Assembly: GCA_963849635.1 (NCBI GenBank)
Contig: CAWKIA010000018.1
Span: forward strand, 838,212-902,211
DNA from: CAVRUD01 sp963849635
GTDB taxonomy: Bacteria; Chloroflexota; Chloroflexia; Thermomicrobiales; UBA6265
Direction: 5' to 3'
DNA: 64,000 nt
The position numbers were made by a program, and so were the translations under genes. The notes under the pieces were generated by a model that saw nothing but the letters and a program-made list of their open reading frames with translations, was not told the origin of the DNA and made no database searches. Positions 53,893 to 64,000 of the stretch are shown one piece after another; position 1 is the stretch's first letter, and the number at the start of each line of letters is the position of its first letter.

Positions 53893-55510
53893 CGGCCCCC
53901 ACCGGAGAACGGTCCCCAACTGGCCCGGCAGCCGCAACTGCGACGGAGACGGACCCCTCGTACTGGCGGAAGTTCTCGACGAACGAGCGCGCGAGCGTGG
54001 ATGCCACCTCGTCGTAGGCGACTGGATCGGCCCACGACCGCCGAGGTTGCAGGATCTGATCTGGCACGCCGGGGCAATGGACGGGAACGTGAACCCCGAA
54101 AATCGGATCGACTTCGGTCTCGATGTCGTCGAGCGCACCGGCCAGGATCGCATTGATGATCGCCCGAGTGTGCCGGATAGAAATGCGCTTACCGGTGCCG
54201 TACGCCCCACCGGTCCAGCCGGTGTTCACCAGCCAGCATCCGGGCCGATGTTGACGCAGGCGATCTCCGAGCAATTCGGCATAGCGAACCGGTGGCAGCG
54301 CCAAGAAGGGCGAGCCAAAGCAAGCCGAGAAGGTCGCCTCCGGCTCATCAATTCCACGCTCGGTGCCCGCCAGCTTCGAGGTGTAGCCCGAGAGGTAGTG
54401 GTAGAGCGCCTGTTCTTCAGTCAGGCGAGCCACCGGCGGCAGCACCCCGAAAGCATCGGCGGTGAGCAGGATGACGTGGTTGGGGTGACCGCCGATCCCG
54501 AGCGCGGAGGCATGCTCGATAAAGCTGAGGGGAAACGCGGCGCGTGTGTTCTCTGTGAGGGAGTCGTCGTCGAACCGGATCTCCCGCGTCGCGGGTTCGA
54601 GCATCACGTTCTCGAGGACTGTGCCGAACCGGTGGCAGGCATGGTAGATGTCCGGCTCAGCCTCCTCCGAGAGATTGATAGTCTTGGCGTACGAACCGCC
54701 CTCGAAGTTGAAGACGCCGCGCTCCGTCCAGCCGTGCTCGTCGTCGCCGAGGAGCGTCCGCGCCGGATCGGTCGAGAGTGTCGTCTTGCCCGTCCCGGAG
54801 AGCCCAAAGAAGAGGGCAACATCACCCTCAGAGCCGGTGTTCGCGGAGCAGTGCAGCGTCGCGATCCCCTCGGCGGGGAGCAGGTACTGCATCACGCTGA
54901 AGATCGACTTCTTGATCTCGCCAGCGTACTCCGTTCCGGCGATGAGAATCTCACGCCGGCCGAACGAGGTCACGATCACTGTTTCGGAGTGGATGCCGTC
55001 CCGTGCCGGATTCAGGCGCAGGCAGGGCGCGTGCAGGATCGTGAAATCGGGATCGCCAGGGTTGCCGGGTTCCGGCTCGATGAAGAGGTTGCGCGCAAAC
55101 AGGGCGTGCCAGGCGCCTTCGGTGACCAGTCGCACTCGTAGACGGTGCTCAGGATCTGCCCCGGCGACGAGGTCCTGGACGAACAGTTCGCGGTCCTCGA
55201 GGTAGGCCACGATCCGCTCCCTGATCGCCTCAAAGGCGGCGGCGCCGAGCGGCTGATTGACCTCACCCCACCAAACGCCGTCAGCGGCGGGCTCTTCGAC
55301 GACGAATTTGTCTTTCGGGGAGCGGCCGGTGTGCTCACCGGTGGTGACCGCCAGCGCGCCGGCCGACGTGAGTGTTCCTTCGCCACGGCGGAGGGCGTGC
55401 TCATAGAGACGGGCCACCGTCAGATTGGAGTGGATCGCCCGACCGGTTGCGATGCCGAGCCCGGAAACCATCCCTCGCGCCGATCGGCGGCTCGTTGCCC
55501 GTGCAGCCAT
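53879..55510 (-). CDS. pckA: Phosphoenolpyruvate carboxykinase (ATP)
   Basis: An intact 543-residue enzyme that converts oxaloacetate and ATP to phosphoenolpyruvate, the entry to gluconeogenesis. The kinase-1a P-loop GLSGTGKTTLSTD, the metal site GDDEHGW, RSPKDKFVVEE and NTGWTGGAYGTGKRISI are visible. GGGAGGGGAGC precedes the ATG. The last about 25 residues are Ala/Val-rich and exceed the usual end. Confidence 0.96.
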   Translation of the reverse strand: MAARATSRRSARGMVSGLGIATGRAIHSNLTVARLYEHALRRGEGTLTSAGALAVTTGEHTGRSPKDKFVVEEPAADGVWWGEVNQPLGAAAFEAIRERIVAYLEDRELFVQDLVAGADPEHRLRVRLVTEGAWHALFARNLFIEPEPGNPGDPDFTILHAPCLRLNPARDGIHSETVIVTSFGRREILIAGTEYAGEIKKSIFSVMQYLLPAEGIATLHCSANTGSEGDVALFFGLSGTGKTTLSTDPARTLLGDDEHGWTERGVFNFEGGSYAKTINLSEEAEPDIYHACHRFGTVLENVMLEPATREIRFDDDSLTENTRAAFPLSFIEHASALGIGGHPNHVILLTADAFGVLPPVARLTEEQALYHYLSGYTSKLAGTERGIDEPEATFSACFGSPFLALPPVRYAELLGDRLRQHRPGCWLVNTGWTGGAYGTGKRISIRHTRAIINAILAGALDDIETEVDPIFGVHVPVHCPGVPDQILQPRRSWADPVAYDEVASTLARSFVENFRQYEGSVSVAVAAAGPVGDRSPVGAAIPA

Positions 55511-56081
55511 GCTCCCCTCCCTGCATTCCTGTACCGTGGATCCATATATGAGCCGAACCTACAGTACCACACGTACATTTCGGCCAAACGACTTCAGGAT
55601 CCTGGCAAAACTCACCAGAGAACCGTCGCACAGTTCGTGCCTGTACTACACGGCTTGCCCCGAGCATGTCCGATTGCACATGTGCGGGAAAGTCGATCCC
55701 ATTGCTAACAGGACGTTTTTCCCGGATACGGTTATCAACTCGATTTCGCACCCTATGAATGATGGACCCTTCGACGATTTCACGACTACTGGCATCGCGA
55801 GCCCACATTTCCGGCTCCCACTTGCGGGTCGTTCACCTGGAGAAGGGACTGCTCTTCCCGGCGATGCGCTGTTCCGGGCCGGCCGTCAACTCGATCTCCT
55901 CGATTGTCATCTTCAAAGCAATGTGTCGTAGGTCTTGGCTCTCTCGCGGAGTTGATGCTGCTGGCGAATGCGGATCGAGGCTCGGACCCGTCCTCAACAG
56001 TCGCTCGGACCCGCGAATTCGGGCCCGGTCGACGGCGTGCCGTCGGACGCACGGGAGGGCTTCGCCATGCTCTGGAAGTAA
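55511..56081. other. Gene-poor stretch upstream of pckA
   Basis: No gene, RNA or long repeat is recognised. It presumably contains the pckA promoter; no convincing -35/-10 pair could be assigned. Confidence 0.35.
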
Positions 56082-56237
56082 CACGTCCTACAAATAATCT
56101 CCTTTGCCATCGGGTGCGGATGGGTCTCGGCGACGTCACCGCACTGCCCGGACATCCCGCACCAGCGATTTACGGTCCGCCAGCCCGACCTGCACATCGT
56201 CGACGGCGACAACGACGGCACCGGCTGCGAGCGCTAG
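56082..56237 (+). pseudogene. Excalibur-type calcium-binding domain remnant
   Basis: A frame open from 56082 without a start codon reads HCPDIPHQRFTVRQPDLHIV then DGDNDGTGCER and stops at 56235-56237. The pattern CxDIPxxxF followed by DGDNDGxGCE is the excalibur domain that ends many extracellular nucleases and surface proteins. The N-terminal part is absent. It is a gene end left by rearrangement. Confidence 0.5.
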
Positions 56238-56415
56238 GGCGCGCACGGTCGTCGCGGTCCTGCCCACACGGTCATCGTGCCGGGACCCGCTGCCGTCTGG
56301 ATTCTCGGTGACCGTCGGCGGGCGAGGTGCAGCAGCTGATCTCCAGAAGTTGACGTACGGATGTCTCGTCCCCATGATGGGGGCAGGTGTTCGACACTCA
56401 GCGCAGGACCCGCCC

Positions 56416-58543
56416 GTGGCCGACCCGACGCCCGTCGACCGGAGCCAGCCGCAGCCGGTACCCCTCGTCCCGTTCCCGGACCGGGACTCGCTCGGCGTGC
56501 CCCTGCCGGCCCCGCTGACCTCCTTCATCGGCCGGGAGCGCGAGGTGGCCGCGGTCAGCGATCTGCTCCGGCGGCGACGTGCGCCTGGTGACCTTGATCG
56601 GCCCGGGCGGCGTCGGCAAGACCCGCCTGGCCCTCGCGTCCGGCGGCGGCGGCGGACGTCGCCACCGGTGCCGCCTTCGTCGACCTGGCCCCGCTCGCCG
56701 ACCCGGACCTCGTGCTCCCGACGATGGCCCAGGCGCTGGGCGTCCGCGCGGCCGGCAACCGGTCCGCCGGCGGCCGCCCTGGTGTGCTCCTTGCGCGGCC
56801 GCGGCTGCTGCTGGTGCTGGACAACGTCGAGCACGTCTTGACCGCCGCCGCGCCCCGGTCACCGAGATGCTGGCCGCCTGCCCGGGGCTGACGGTCCTGG
56901 CGACCAGCCGAGCCGTGCTCCGCCTCTCCGGGCGAACGCGAGGTTGAGGTGCCGCCGCTGGCGCTGCCCGACGCCGGCCGCCTGCTCGAACCGACCGAGG
57001 ATTGGCCGAGGACGGGGCGGTGCGGCTCTTCGTCGAGCGGGCGCGGGCGGTGAGCCCGACCTTCGCCCTCACGGCAGAGCCAACGCCGGCATCGTGGCCG
57101 CGGTTGCGCGGCAGCTGGACGGGCTGCCGCTGGCGCTGGAGCTGGCGGCCGCCCGGGTCACGGTCCCTGCCGCCGGCGGCGCTGCTGGCGCGGCTGGAGC
57201 GGCGGCTGCCGCTCCTGACGGGCGGGGCCCGGGACCTCCGGCGCGGCAGCGGACGCTGCGCGACGACGATCGCCTGGAGCCACGACCTGCTCGACCGCCG
57301 ACGAGCAGGCGCTGTTCCGGCGGCTCTCCGTCTTTGTCGGCGGCTGCACGCTCGAGGCGGTCGAGCAGGTGATGGGTGATGGGGAGCCCGACGCTTCACC
57401 ATCTGTCCTCGATCTGGTCGCATCATTGGTGGAGACGAGCTTGCTCAATCGGCTTGAACAGGACGACGGTGAACCGCGCTTCGTGATGCTGGAGACCATC
57501 CGGGAGTTCGCGGCGGAGCACCTGGCAGCCAGCGGCGAAGAAGCGGAGGTGCACCGCCGCCACGCCACGTGGTGTGTGGGGCTGGCGGAGCAATCCTTTG
57601 TTGCCGCCATGCGTGCGGTGGCGCCGCCATCGCGGCTGTACCGGCTGGAAGCGGAGTACGACAACCTCCGGGCGGCCCTCGCGTGGCTGGCCCAATGCGG
57701 CGACGCGGACACGACGCTCCGGCTCGCCGGGGCGCTCGCTCCGTACTGGCATTCCCATAGCCAACGCACCGAGGGGCGGCGGTGGTTGGAGCGCGCACTG
57801 GCCGACGGGCAGGCGGCGCCCGCCGCCGTCCGCGCGCGGGCGCTGCTGGGGATCGCCATCCTGGCGTCGGCACAGCGCGCCTACGATCGAACGGTCGCCG
57901 CGGCGGAGGAGAGCCTGGCCCTCTGCCGCGGCCTTGGCGACACCTGGGGCGTGGCGGATTCGCTCGGCTTCCTCGGGTTCGTCCTGCTGCTCCAGGAGCA
58001 CTACGAACCGGCTGCCGCGCTCTACGAGGAAGCGTGCGCCCTCTATCGCCAGGTGGGGAACGACTGGCTCCTCGCGGTGGCACGTTCGCGAACTCGGGAT
58101 GGCGGTCCTTGGTCTGGGCGAGGTTCGAGCGGGCCGTGGCGCTGTACGAGGCCGCGGGCATCCTGTTCCCCCCCTCCGTTGAGCACGCCCGCTCGGCGTT
58201 ACGCGCCGCCTTGGGCGAGCCGGCGGTCGCTGCCGCCTGGGCGGTGGGTCGGGCGTTGTCCCTGGAGCAGGTCATCGCCGAGGCCGGCGCGGAGATCCCG
58301 CTGCCCGGTGCGGGCGACGGCGCTGGCGACGGGCTGTCGTCGACCAGGCGCCACGGCCTGAGCGCCCGCGAGCGCGACGTGCTGCGCCTGCTCGTCGAGG
58401 GCTTGTCCGATCCCGAGATCGCCGAGTCGCTCTCGATCGGTCGCCGCACGGTCAATACGCACGTCGCCAGCATCCTCGGCAAGCTCGGCGTCGGCTCTCG
58501 CACGGCGGCAGCCGCCTACGCCGTCCGCGACGGTCTCGCCTGA
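56416..58543 (+). pseudogene. STAND ATPase / LuxR-type transcriptional regulator, decayed copy
   Basis: Homologous to the regulator at 61372. The start GTG (AGGA at seven bases) opens VADPTPVDRSQPQP and PLTSFIGREREVAAV. The P-loop IGPGGVGKTRLALA, LLLVLDNVEHVLTA, LATSRAVLRLSGER, RQLDGLPLALELAAARVTV and a TPR-like region follow in at least eight different frame segments. From 57369 to about 58090 the frame is open. The C-terminus holds LSARERDVLRLLVEGLSDPE and IAESLSIGRRTVNTHVASIL, the LuxR helix-turn-helix. Against the other copy about 65 residues are deleted before this helix. The shift density and deletion indicate a real pseudogene. Confidence 0.75.
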
Positions 58544-58614
58544 GCGCCGGCCTTCGGCGGTTGGCTCCCGGTCGTTGCCCCGCCGACTGCGCGGCCACGC
58601 GCGCTCGGTCCTTG

Positions 58615-60107
58615 TCAGGCGACGACCCGAACGGTCGCCAATGTCGGGTCGGCGGGCCCGCGGACCCGCATGCCTCGCGCGAGTCCGGCCCGCAGCCACG
58701 CCACCTGCTCGCCGGTGACGACCTCGCCGGGCAGGAGCAGCGGGATGCCCGGCGGGTAGGGCGTGACCGGCTCCGCGGCCACCGCTCCTACCGCCTCACT
58801 CAGCGGGATGGCTCGGGCGGGCGCGAAGAACGCCTCGCGCGGGGTACACGCCTGGACGCCGGGCGCGATCACTCCAGCGGACGAGCGCGGGCCGAGCCAG
58901 GCGGCACCTGCCGAGCGCCGGTCGCTCCGCCGCGAGGGCGGCGACGGCCTCGACCAGACGGTCCACGCTCGCCGCGGTGTCGCCGAGTCCGATAACACAG
59001 ACGACGACGGCAAAGTCCGCCATCGCCGGCGCCACGCCAAAACCGTCCCGCAGGACCCGCTCGGCGTCGAAGCCAGTCAGCCCCAGGCCGCGCACGTCGA
59101 GCACCAGCCGCAGCGGGTCGTAGGCCGCCCCGCCGAAGTGGTGACCGCCCAACACCTCGACGCCGGGCAGCGCGGCCAGCCGCCGGCGGGCGGCGAAGGC
59201 CAGCCCGATCAACCGTTCCAGCCGGTCCTCGCCGTCGTCGGATCATCTGCCGCCGGCAGGCGTCGAGGGCGGCGAGGATCGGCATCGACGGGCTGGTCGT
59301 CTGGGTCATCCGGACCGTCGTGCCGACGCGGTCCATGTCGACGCGCGGCCCGCGCACGTTCAGCAACGCCCCCTGGCGCAGCGCCGAGAGGACCTTGTGG
59401 AGGCTGGTCACCGCCCCGTCCGCCCCGCTGGCCATCGCCGCCGGCGGCAAGGCCGGGTGGAAGGGGAAGTGCGGCCCCCAGGCCTCGTCGACGTAGACCG
59501 GCACGCCCCGCGCGTGGGCGACCGCGACGATGCCGGCGACGTCCGAGGCGACGCCGTGGTAGGTCGGGCTCGTCAGCGCCACGAGCTTGGCTCGCGGGTG
59601 GGCGTCGAGCGCGGCGGCGACGTCCGCCGGGGCGACGCCCAGGCCGAGGTCGAGGTCCGGGTGCCGGCGGGGCAGCACCCAGACCGGCCGCGCCCCGGTC
59701 AGGATCAGGGCGGTCAGGAGCGACTGGTGGGCGTCGCGGGCCACGATGACTTCGTCGCCCGGGCCGAGCGAGGCCAGGAAGAACGCCTGGGTGCCGCTCG
59801 AGGAGCCGTTGACCAGGAAGAAGGAGCGGTCGGCGCCCCAGGCGGCGGCGGCCAGGTCCTCGGCCGCCCGCTGGGCGGGGTCGTGGTCGGCCACGCCGAG
59901 CCAGACGTCGGCCGCGAAGCCGTCGCCCAGCAGCGCCCGCGCCGCCGCGCTGGCCCCGGCCCCGCGCTTGTGGCCCGGCGCGGAGAAGGGCGCCGTGATC
60001 GCCGCCTGGTAGTCCGCCAACGCCGCCAGCAGCGGGGCGCGGGTCTGGTCGAGCGCGACCCCGGTCCGGCCGGCGCCGCGGTCATCCGTTCTCGCCTGGG
60101 CGCCCAT
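58615..60107 (-). CDS. Orn/Lys/Arg-type PLP decarboxylase, two frameshifts
   Basis: A protein of about 497 residues read across shifts near 59235 and 58885; the span is three-n plus two. The N-terminal part has TAPFSAPGHKRGAGAS, FFLVNGSSSGTQAFFLASLG, VALTSPTYHGVASDVAGI, YVDEAWGPHFPFH and the PLP lysine in TSLHKVLSALRQGALL. The C-terminal domain reads TPYPPGIPLLLPGEVVTGEQ. It decarboxylates a basic amino acid to a polyamine precursor such as putrescine, cadaverine or agmatine. AAGGAG precedes the ATG at 60107. It follows the EamA permease gene directly. Confidence 0.85.
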
Positions 60108-61120
60108 CGGGGACTCCTTCCTGGCGCGGCGTCCCGCCAGACGGTGGACACGGTTCGGCGAGCGGCGCCGCCCAGCGCGCGTGTCGGCCGCCCGCGCCAG
60201 CCGACGACCTGGACTCGGCGCCGGGTCGTGGCCAGCCACAGCCCGACGACGATCAGCGCCCCGCCCAGCGCCTGGACCGGCGTGAACGCCTCCCCGAGGA
60301 GACCGGCGAGGGCGACACCGAAGAGGAGCTCCAGGTTGCCGAGGAGCGCGACCTGACCGGCGGGAAGGCGGCTCAGCCCGTAGCTCCAGAGCGCGTGGGC
60401 CACCGCTGAGCAACCGGCGCCGAGGTAGATCAGGACGAGCACGGTGCCCAAACTGAGCGCCGGCACGCCGCGGACCGCCAGCTCCCCGACCGCGAACGGG
60501 GCCAGGGCGAGCAGGCCGTACCGCATGCTGCCGGCGACGACGGCGAGGAAGCCGCCGCCGGCGCAGGCCCCGCGACCGAGGACCGTGTAGGTCGCGAAGC
60601 AGCCGGTCCCGGCCACGAGCAGCCCGTCGCCGAGGAGCGAGGCGTCGGCGGCCCCCTCGCTACCGGGCACGATCGTCAGGGCGACCCCGGCCAGGGCGGC
60701 GAGCAGCCCGGAGAGGTACCGGGCGGTCGGGCGCTCGCCGAGGAGCGCGACGGCCAGGAGCGTGGCGAGGACCGGCGTGGCGCCGGCCTCGATCAGGGTG
60801 GCGTGGGAGGCCGGGGCGGTGCCGAGCCCGAGGTTGCGGAGCAGGACGAAGCCGGCAAACCCCGTCAGCCCCAGGAGGGCCGGGGCCCGCCCACGAGCCG
60901 GCCGCGCCCCGGCCCGCCGGACGAGCGGCGCCAGGACGACGGAGGCCACGGCCAGCCGGACGAATGCGAGGGTGATCGGCGGCGCCTCGGCCAGTGCCGC
61001 CTTGGTCGCGACGGAGGAGGTGCCCCAGATCAGGGTCGTCGCCACGACGGCGAGGACCGCCAGATGCGGGCCGGTGGTCCCCGCCAACCACCGGCGAGCC
61101 GCAGAGATCGTCGAGGCCAT
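60082..61120 (-). CDS. EamA/DMT-family permease, 3' end uncertain
   Basis: A ten-helix drug/metabolite transporter. The first EamA half starts LAVLAVVATTLIWGTSSVAT; the second has LVLIYLGAGCSAVAHALWSY and LLGNLELLFGVALAGLLGEA. AAGGA precedes the ATG at 61120. No stop is met in its frame before the decarboxylase; one indel near the end would allow a stop at 60082-60084, overlapping the decarboxylase start. It may export an amino acid or amine connected with the decarboxylase. Confidence 0.8.
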
Positions 61121-61296
61121 CGCGTCGTCCTTCGCCTGATGAGCTGGGTCGACCCGGGTTCCGCGTTCGTCGGCCTCCACTCTGCGCTCATCACGACGCC
61201 GGGCCTACGCGCATTGACCACGCAGCACCCACGCATCCGGCGGTCGCGGCGGCGGCGAGCGCGAACGCGGCTGGCTCATCCCGTGCGCGTCGGAGG

Positions 61297-61305
61297 TGCT
61301 AGGAT
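61297..61305 (+). promoter_or_regulatory. Possible extended -10 box of the STAND regulator gene
   Basis: TGCTAGGAT carries a TGn extension and a -10-like TAGGAT about 67 bases before the GTG. No -35 is evident. It is divergent from the EamA gene. Confidence 0.3.
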
Positions 61306-61371
61306 GGGCCTACCTAGATCGAGTTGCGGGGTGCACGCCCGGGGCGTGGGTCTGCGCGAAGGGGGAGCGGC

Positions 61372-63946
61372 GTGGGCGCGAGCGGGGCCCCCACGTTCGG
61401 CGAGACGTTGCGAACCTACCGGGTGGCGGCGGTCCTCTCCCAGGAAGCGCTGGCCGCGCGGGCCGGGCTGAGCCTGCGCGCCGTCAGCGACCTGGAGCGG
61501 GGGGCCCGGCGGGCGCCGCGCCTGGAGACGGTCCGCCTCCTCGCCGACGCCCTCGGCCTGGGCCCGGAGGCGCGCGCCGCCCTCCTCGCCGCCCGCGGCG
61601 AGTCGCAGGCCGAGGCGCGGGCGACGCCCGACTCGGCCGATGCCCCGCGCACGGCACTGCCGCTCCCGCCGACGCCGCTGATCGGGCGGGAGCCGGAGGT
61701 GGCGGCGGCCACCGACCTGCTCCGGCGCCCGGCGACGCGGCTGCTGACGCTGACCGGCCCGGGCGGCGTCGGCAAGACCCGCCTAGCCCTCGCGGTCGCG
61801 GCGGAGGTCGCGAGCGACTTCGCCGACGGCGCCACCCTCGTCGAGCTGGCCCCCGTCGCCGACCCGAGCCTGGTCGCCTCGACCGTGGCCCAGGCGCTGG
61901 GCGTCCGGCCGGCCGGCGCCGAGGCACCGGCGGCCGCCCTGGTGCGCGCTCTACATGGCAGGCGGCTGCTGCTGGTCCTGGACAACTTCGAGCACGTCCT
62001 GCCCGCCGCCCCCCTCGTCGCCGAGCTGCTCGCCGCCTGCCCGGATCTCCTCATCCTGGCGACCAGCCGGGCGCCGCTGCGGCTGCGGGGCGAGCGTCTG
62101 CTGCCGGTGCCGCCCCTGGCCTTGCCCGACTCCGACCGCCTGCCGGCCGTCGCGGAGTTGGCCGGGATTGGGGCGGTGCGGCTCTTCGTCGCGCGGGCGC
62201 GGGACGTCAAGCCCGAGTTCGTCCTCACGGAGGCCAATGCCCCGGCCGTGGCCGAGGTCTGCCACCGCCTGGACGGGCTGCCGCTGGCGCTGGAGCTGGC
62301 GGCGGCGCGGGTGACGGTGCTGCCGCCGGCGGCGCTGCTCGTGCGGCTGGAGCGGCGACTGCCGCTGCTGACTGGTGGGTCCGCGCGACCAGCCGGCCCG
62401 CCTGCGCACAATGCGGGACGCCATCGCCTGGAGCCACGAGCTGCTACCCGAGTCCGAACAGGCGCTGTTCCGGCGGCTGGCGGTCTGCGCCGGCGGGTTC
62501 ACCCTGGAGGCGGCCGAGGGCATCGCCGGCGACGGCGAGGACGTTCTGGACGGGGTCGCCTCGCTGGTCGAGAAGCACCTGCTGCGCGCGGCCGAGTTAC
62601 CGAACGGCGAGCCGCGCTTCAGCATGCTGGAGACGATCCGCGAGTTCGGGTTGGAGCGGTTGGCGGCGAGCGAGGAGGAGCCGGCGGTTCGCACCCGACA
62701 CGCGGCCTGGTGCCTGGCACTGGCCGAGCGGTTCGCACTGCGCAGCGGTGAAGAGCCCCAGTTCACGCAATTCCTGGACCGGCAAGAGGCCGAGCTCGCC
62801 AACCTGCGGGCGGCGCTGGCCTGGCTGGACGAGACCGGCGACGCCGACCGGGTTCTGCGTCTGGCCGGGGCGCTTGGTTGGCTCTGGGCGTTTCGCGGCT
62901 ACCGCCTCGAGGGACGCGCCTGGCTGAGGCGGGCGCTCGCCATGGGCGGCACGGAACCGCCGGCGGCGCGGGCCACCGCGTTGTTCGCGCTGGGTGACCT
63001 GGAAAGGGGGATGGGAGGTCCTGATGCTATCGATCTGCTGCACGAGAGCCTGGAGTTGTGGCGGACCCTGGGTGATGCGCAGGGCATCGCCGACGCGGTG
63101 ATGACCCTGGGAATCGCGCTGTCGGACCGTGCCGATCACGATCGGGCCATCCTGTTGCTGGAAGAAGCCGCGACGCGGTGGGAAGCCTTGGATGACCTTG
63201 CCGGGGTCGCCTTCGCGCGCCTGCATCTCGGGGTAGCCGTCCTAACGAGCGGGAACGGTCCGAAGGCCGAAGCGCTCCTCACAGATGCCCTCACACGGAT
63301 GCGGCAGGTCGGCAACCGGTTCGGGATCGCCACTTGCCTGAAGGCGCTGGGATGGGCGGCCGAAGTCCGCCGGGACACAGCAAACGCCGCCGCCCACTAC
63401 GCCGCAAGCCTGGACCTGTGGGGCGACGTCAGGGTACCGGAAGGGCTCGCCGACGTGCTGGCAGGGGCGGGGAGGCTGGCCGCAGAGGCCGGCCGGCCGG
63501 AGCTCGCGGGCCGGCTCCTCGGGGCGGCGACGGCACTGGCCGAGACGCTCGGTTACGTCGCGCCCTCTCGCTACCGGGCCCGGTGCGAAGGCGCCATCGC
63601 CGTCGCCCGCGCCGCGCTCGGCGAAGCCGGCTTCAACGCGGTGTGGGAGGCAGGGCGCGTCCTCACATCGGAACAGGCGAGCGTCGGGGCCAGGGCCGTG
63701 TTGGCCGAGTTGGCCACACCGATCGCGGGTGTCCAGCCGAGTGCGGCGGACATGGACCTGCCGCTGACAACCCGCGAGGTCGAGGTGCTGCGCCTGATCG
63801 TCGAGGGAACCGACCCCAAGATCGCCGAGGCGCTCTCGATCGGTCGCCGCACGGTCAACACGCACGTCGGCAACATCCTCACCAAGCTCGGCGTCGGCTC
63901 GCGAACGGCGGCGGCCGCCTATGCCGTTCGTCACGACGTCGTCTAG
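61372..63946 (+). CDS. STAND ATPase regulator with N-terminal XRE and C-terminal LuxR DNA-binding domains, one frameshift
   Basis: A protein of about 857 residues. Residues about 8-80 are an XRE-type helix-turn-helix (FGETLRTYRVAAVLSQEALA, LSLRAVSDLERGARRAPRLE). An AAA/NB-ARC region follows with Walker A LTGPGGVGKTRLALA, LLLVLDNFEHVLPAAPLV and LDGLPLALELAAARVTV. A TPR sensor region spans about 430-750. The C-terminal LuxR helix reads TTREVEVLRLIVEGTDPKIA then EALSIGRRTVNTHVGNILTK. A frame change at about 62370-62385 (one extra base) splits it; both halves are well conserved. GGGGGAG precedes the GTG at 61372. It is divergent from the EamA-decarboxylase genes and may regulate them in response to a ligand bound by the TPR part. 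Confidence 0.85.
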
Positions 63947-64000
63947 GCTATTCCCCCTCGCCATTGCCCCTCCGCAATGATACGGTCCCGTCGTCGCCGG

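Noticed and set aside
59714..60081. EamA permease extension into the decarboxylase
   Set aside because: The sequence is an out-of-frame reading of conserved decarboxylase codons; a stop was probably lost by an indel.

Overview
This is a high-GC bacterial chromosome segment. The gene set suggests Chloroflexota, most likely Thermomicrobia or an uncultured Thermomicrobiales-like lineage. The main hints are cysteine-rich exported proteins with a shared FDALARSLAAP-type N-terminus and a Thr stalk, STAND/LuxR regulators, a DUF2851 protein and abundant short GC-rich palindromes. The lineage is inferred from family knowledge and was not tested.

Layout. 1-4926: aroE (cut by the window edge) and mltG, divergent from miaA, then a two-domain rhodanese and sufU separated by an elaborate inverted array of hairpins. 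5-13.2 kb: an accessory island of cysteine-rich, Thr-stalked exported proteins, small gene remnants with hairpins, the N-terminal piece of an MmeI-like type IIL restriction-modification enzyme, and a full DUF2851 gene whose 5' end also occurs as a fragment at 5.3 kb. 13.7-24.8 kb: metabolic genes (SDR; amidohydrolase plus glutamine-synthetase-like ligase, the two halves of a FluG-like pair; class II aldolase; cupredoxin lipoprotein; alpha/beta hydrolase; threonine aldolase; DUF59 Fe-S factor; TauE permease). 25-28.4 kb: a RecQ helicase with a TPR N-terminus. 28.5-30.3 kb: a transposon ATPase remnant, a DUF1269 gene and a gene-poor stretch. 30.3-32.2 kb: rplU-rpmA-rpmE with promoters and a strong terminator. 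32.3-39.9 kb: a DUF58/von Willebrand A operon. 39.9-47.2 kb: a sunset-domain protein and a complete branched-chain amino-acid type ABC operon (livJ-H-M-G-F) followed by a CitE-like lyase. 47.4-55.5 kb: VOC enzyme, glycine-zipper peptide, MITE-like element, DUF6194, proS, a bPH2 membrane pair, PIG-L deacetylase and pckA. 56-63.9 kb: two STAND ATPase regulators, one decayed, flanking an EamA permease and an Orn/Lys/Arg decarboxylase.

Quality. Many conserved genes, including the essential rplU, are interrupted by single-base frameshifts while neighbours are intact. Most interrupted single-shift genes carry one base too many. I read these mainly as uncorrected sequencing or assembly indels, so broken genes are annotated across the shift and flagged. 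The STAND copy at 56.4 kb and several short remnants look genuinely decayed. I saw no tRNA, rRNA or CRISPR array.
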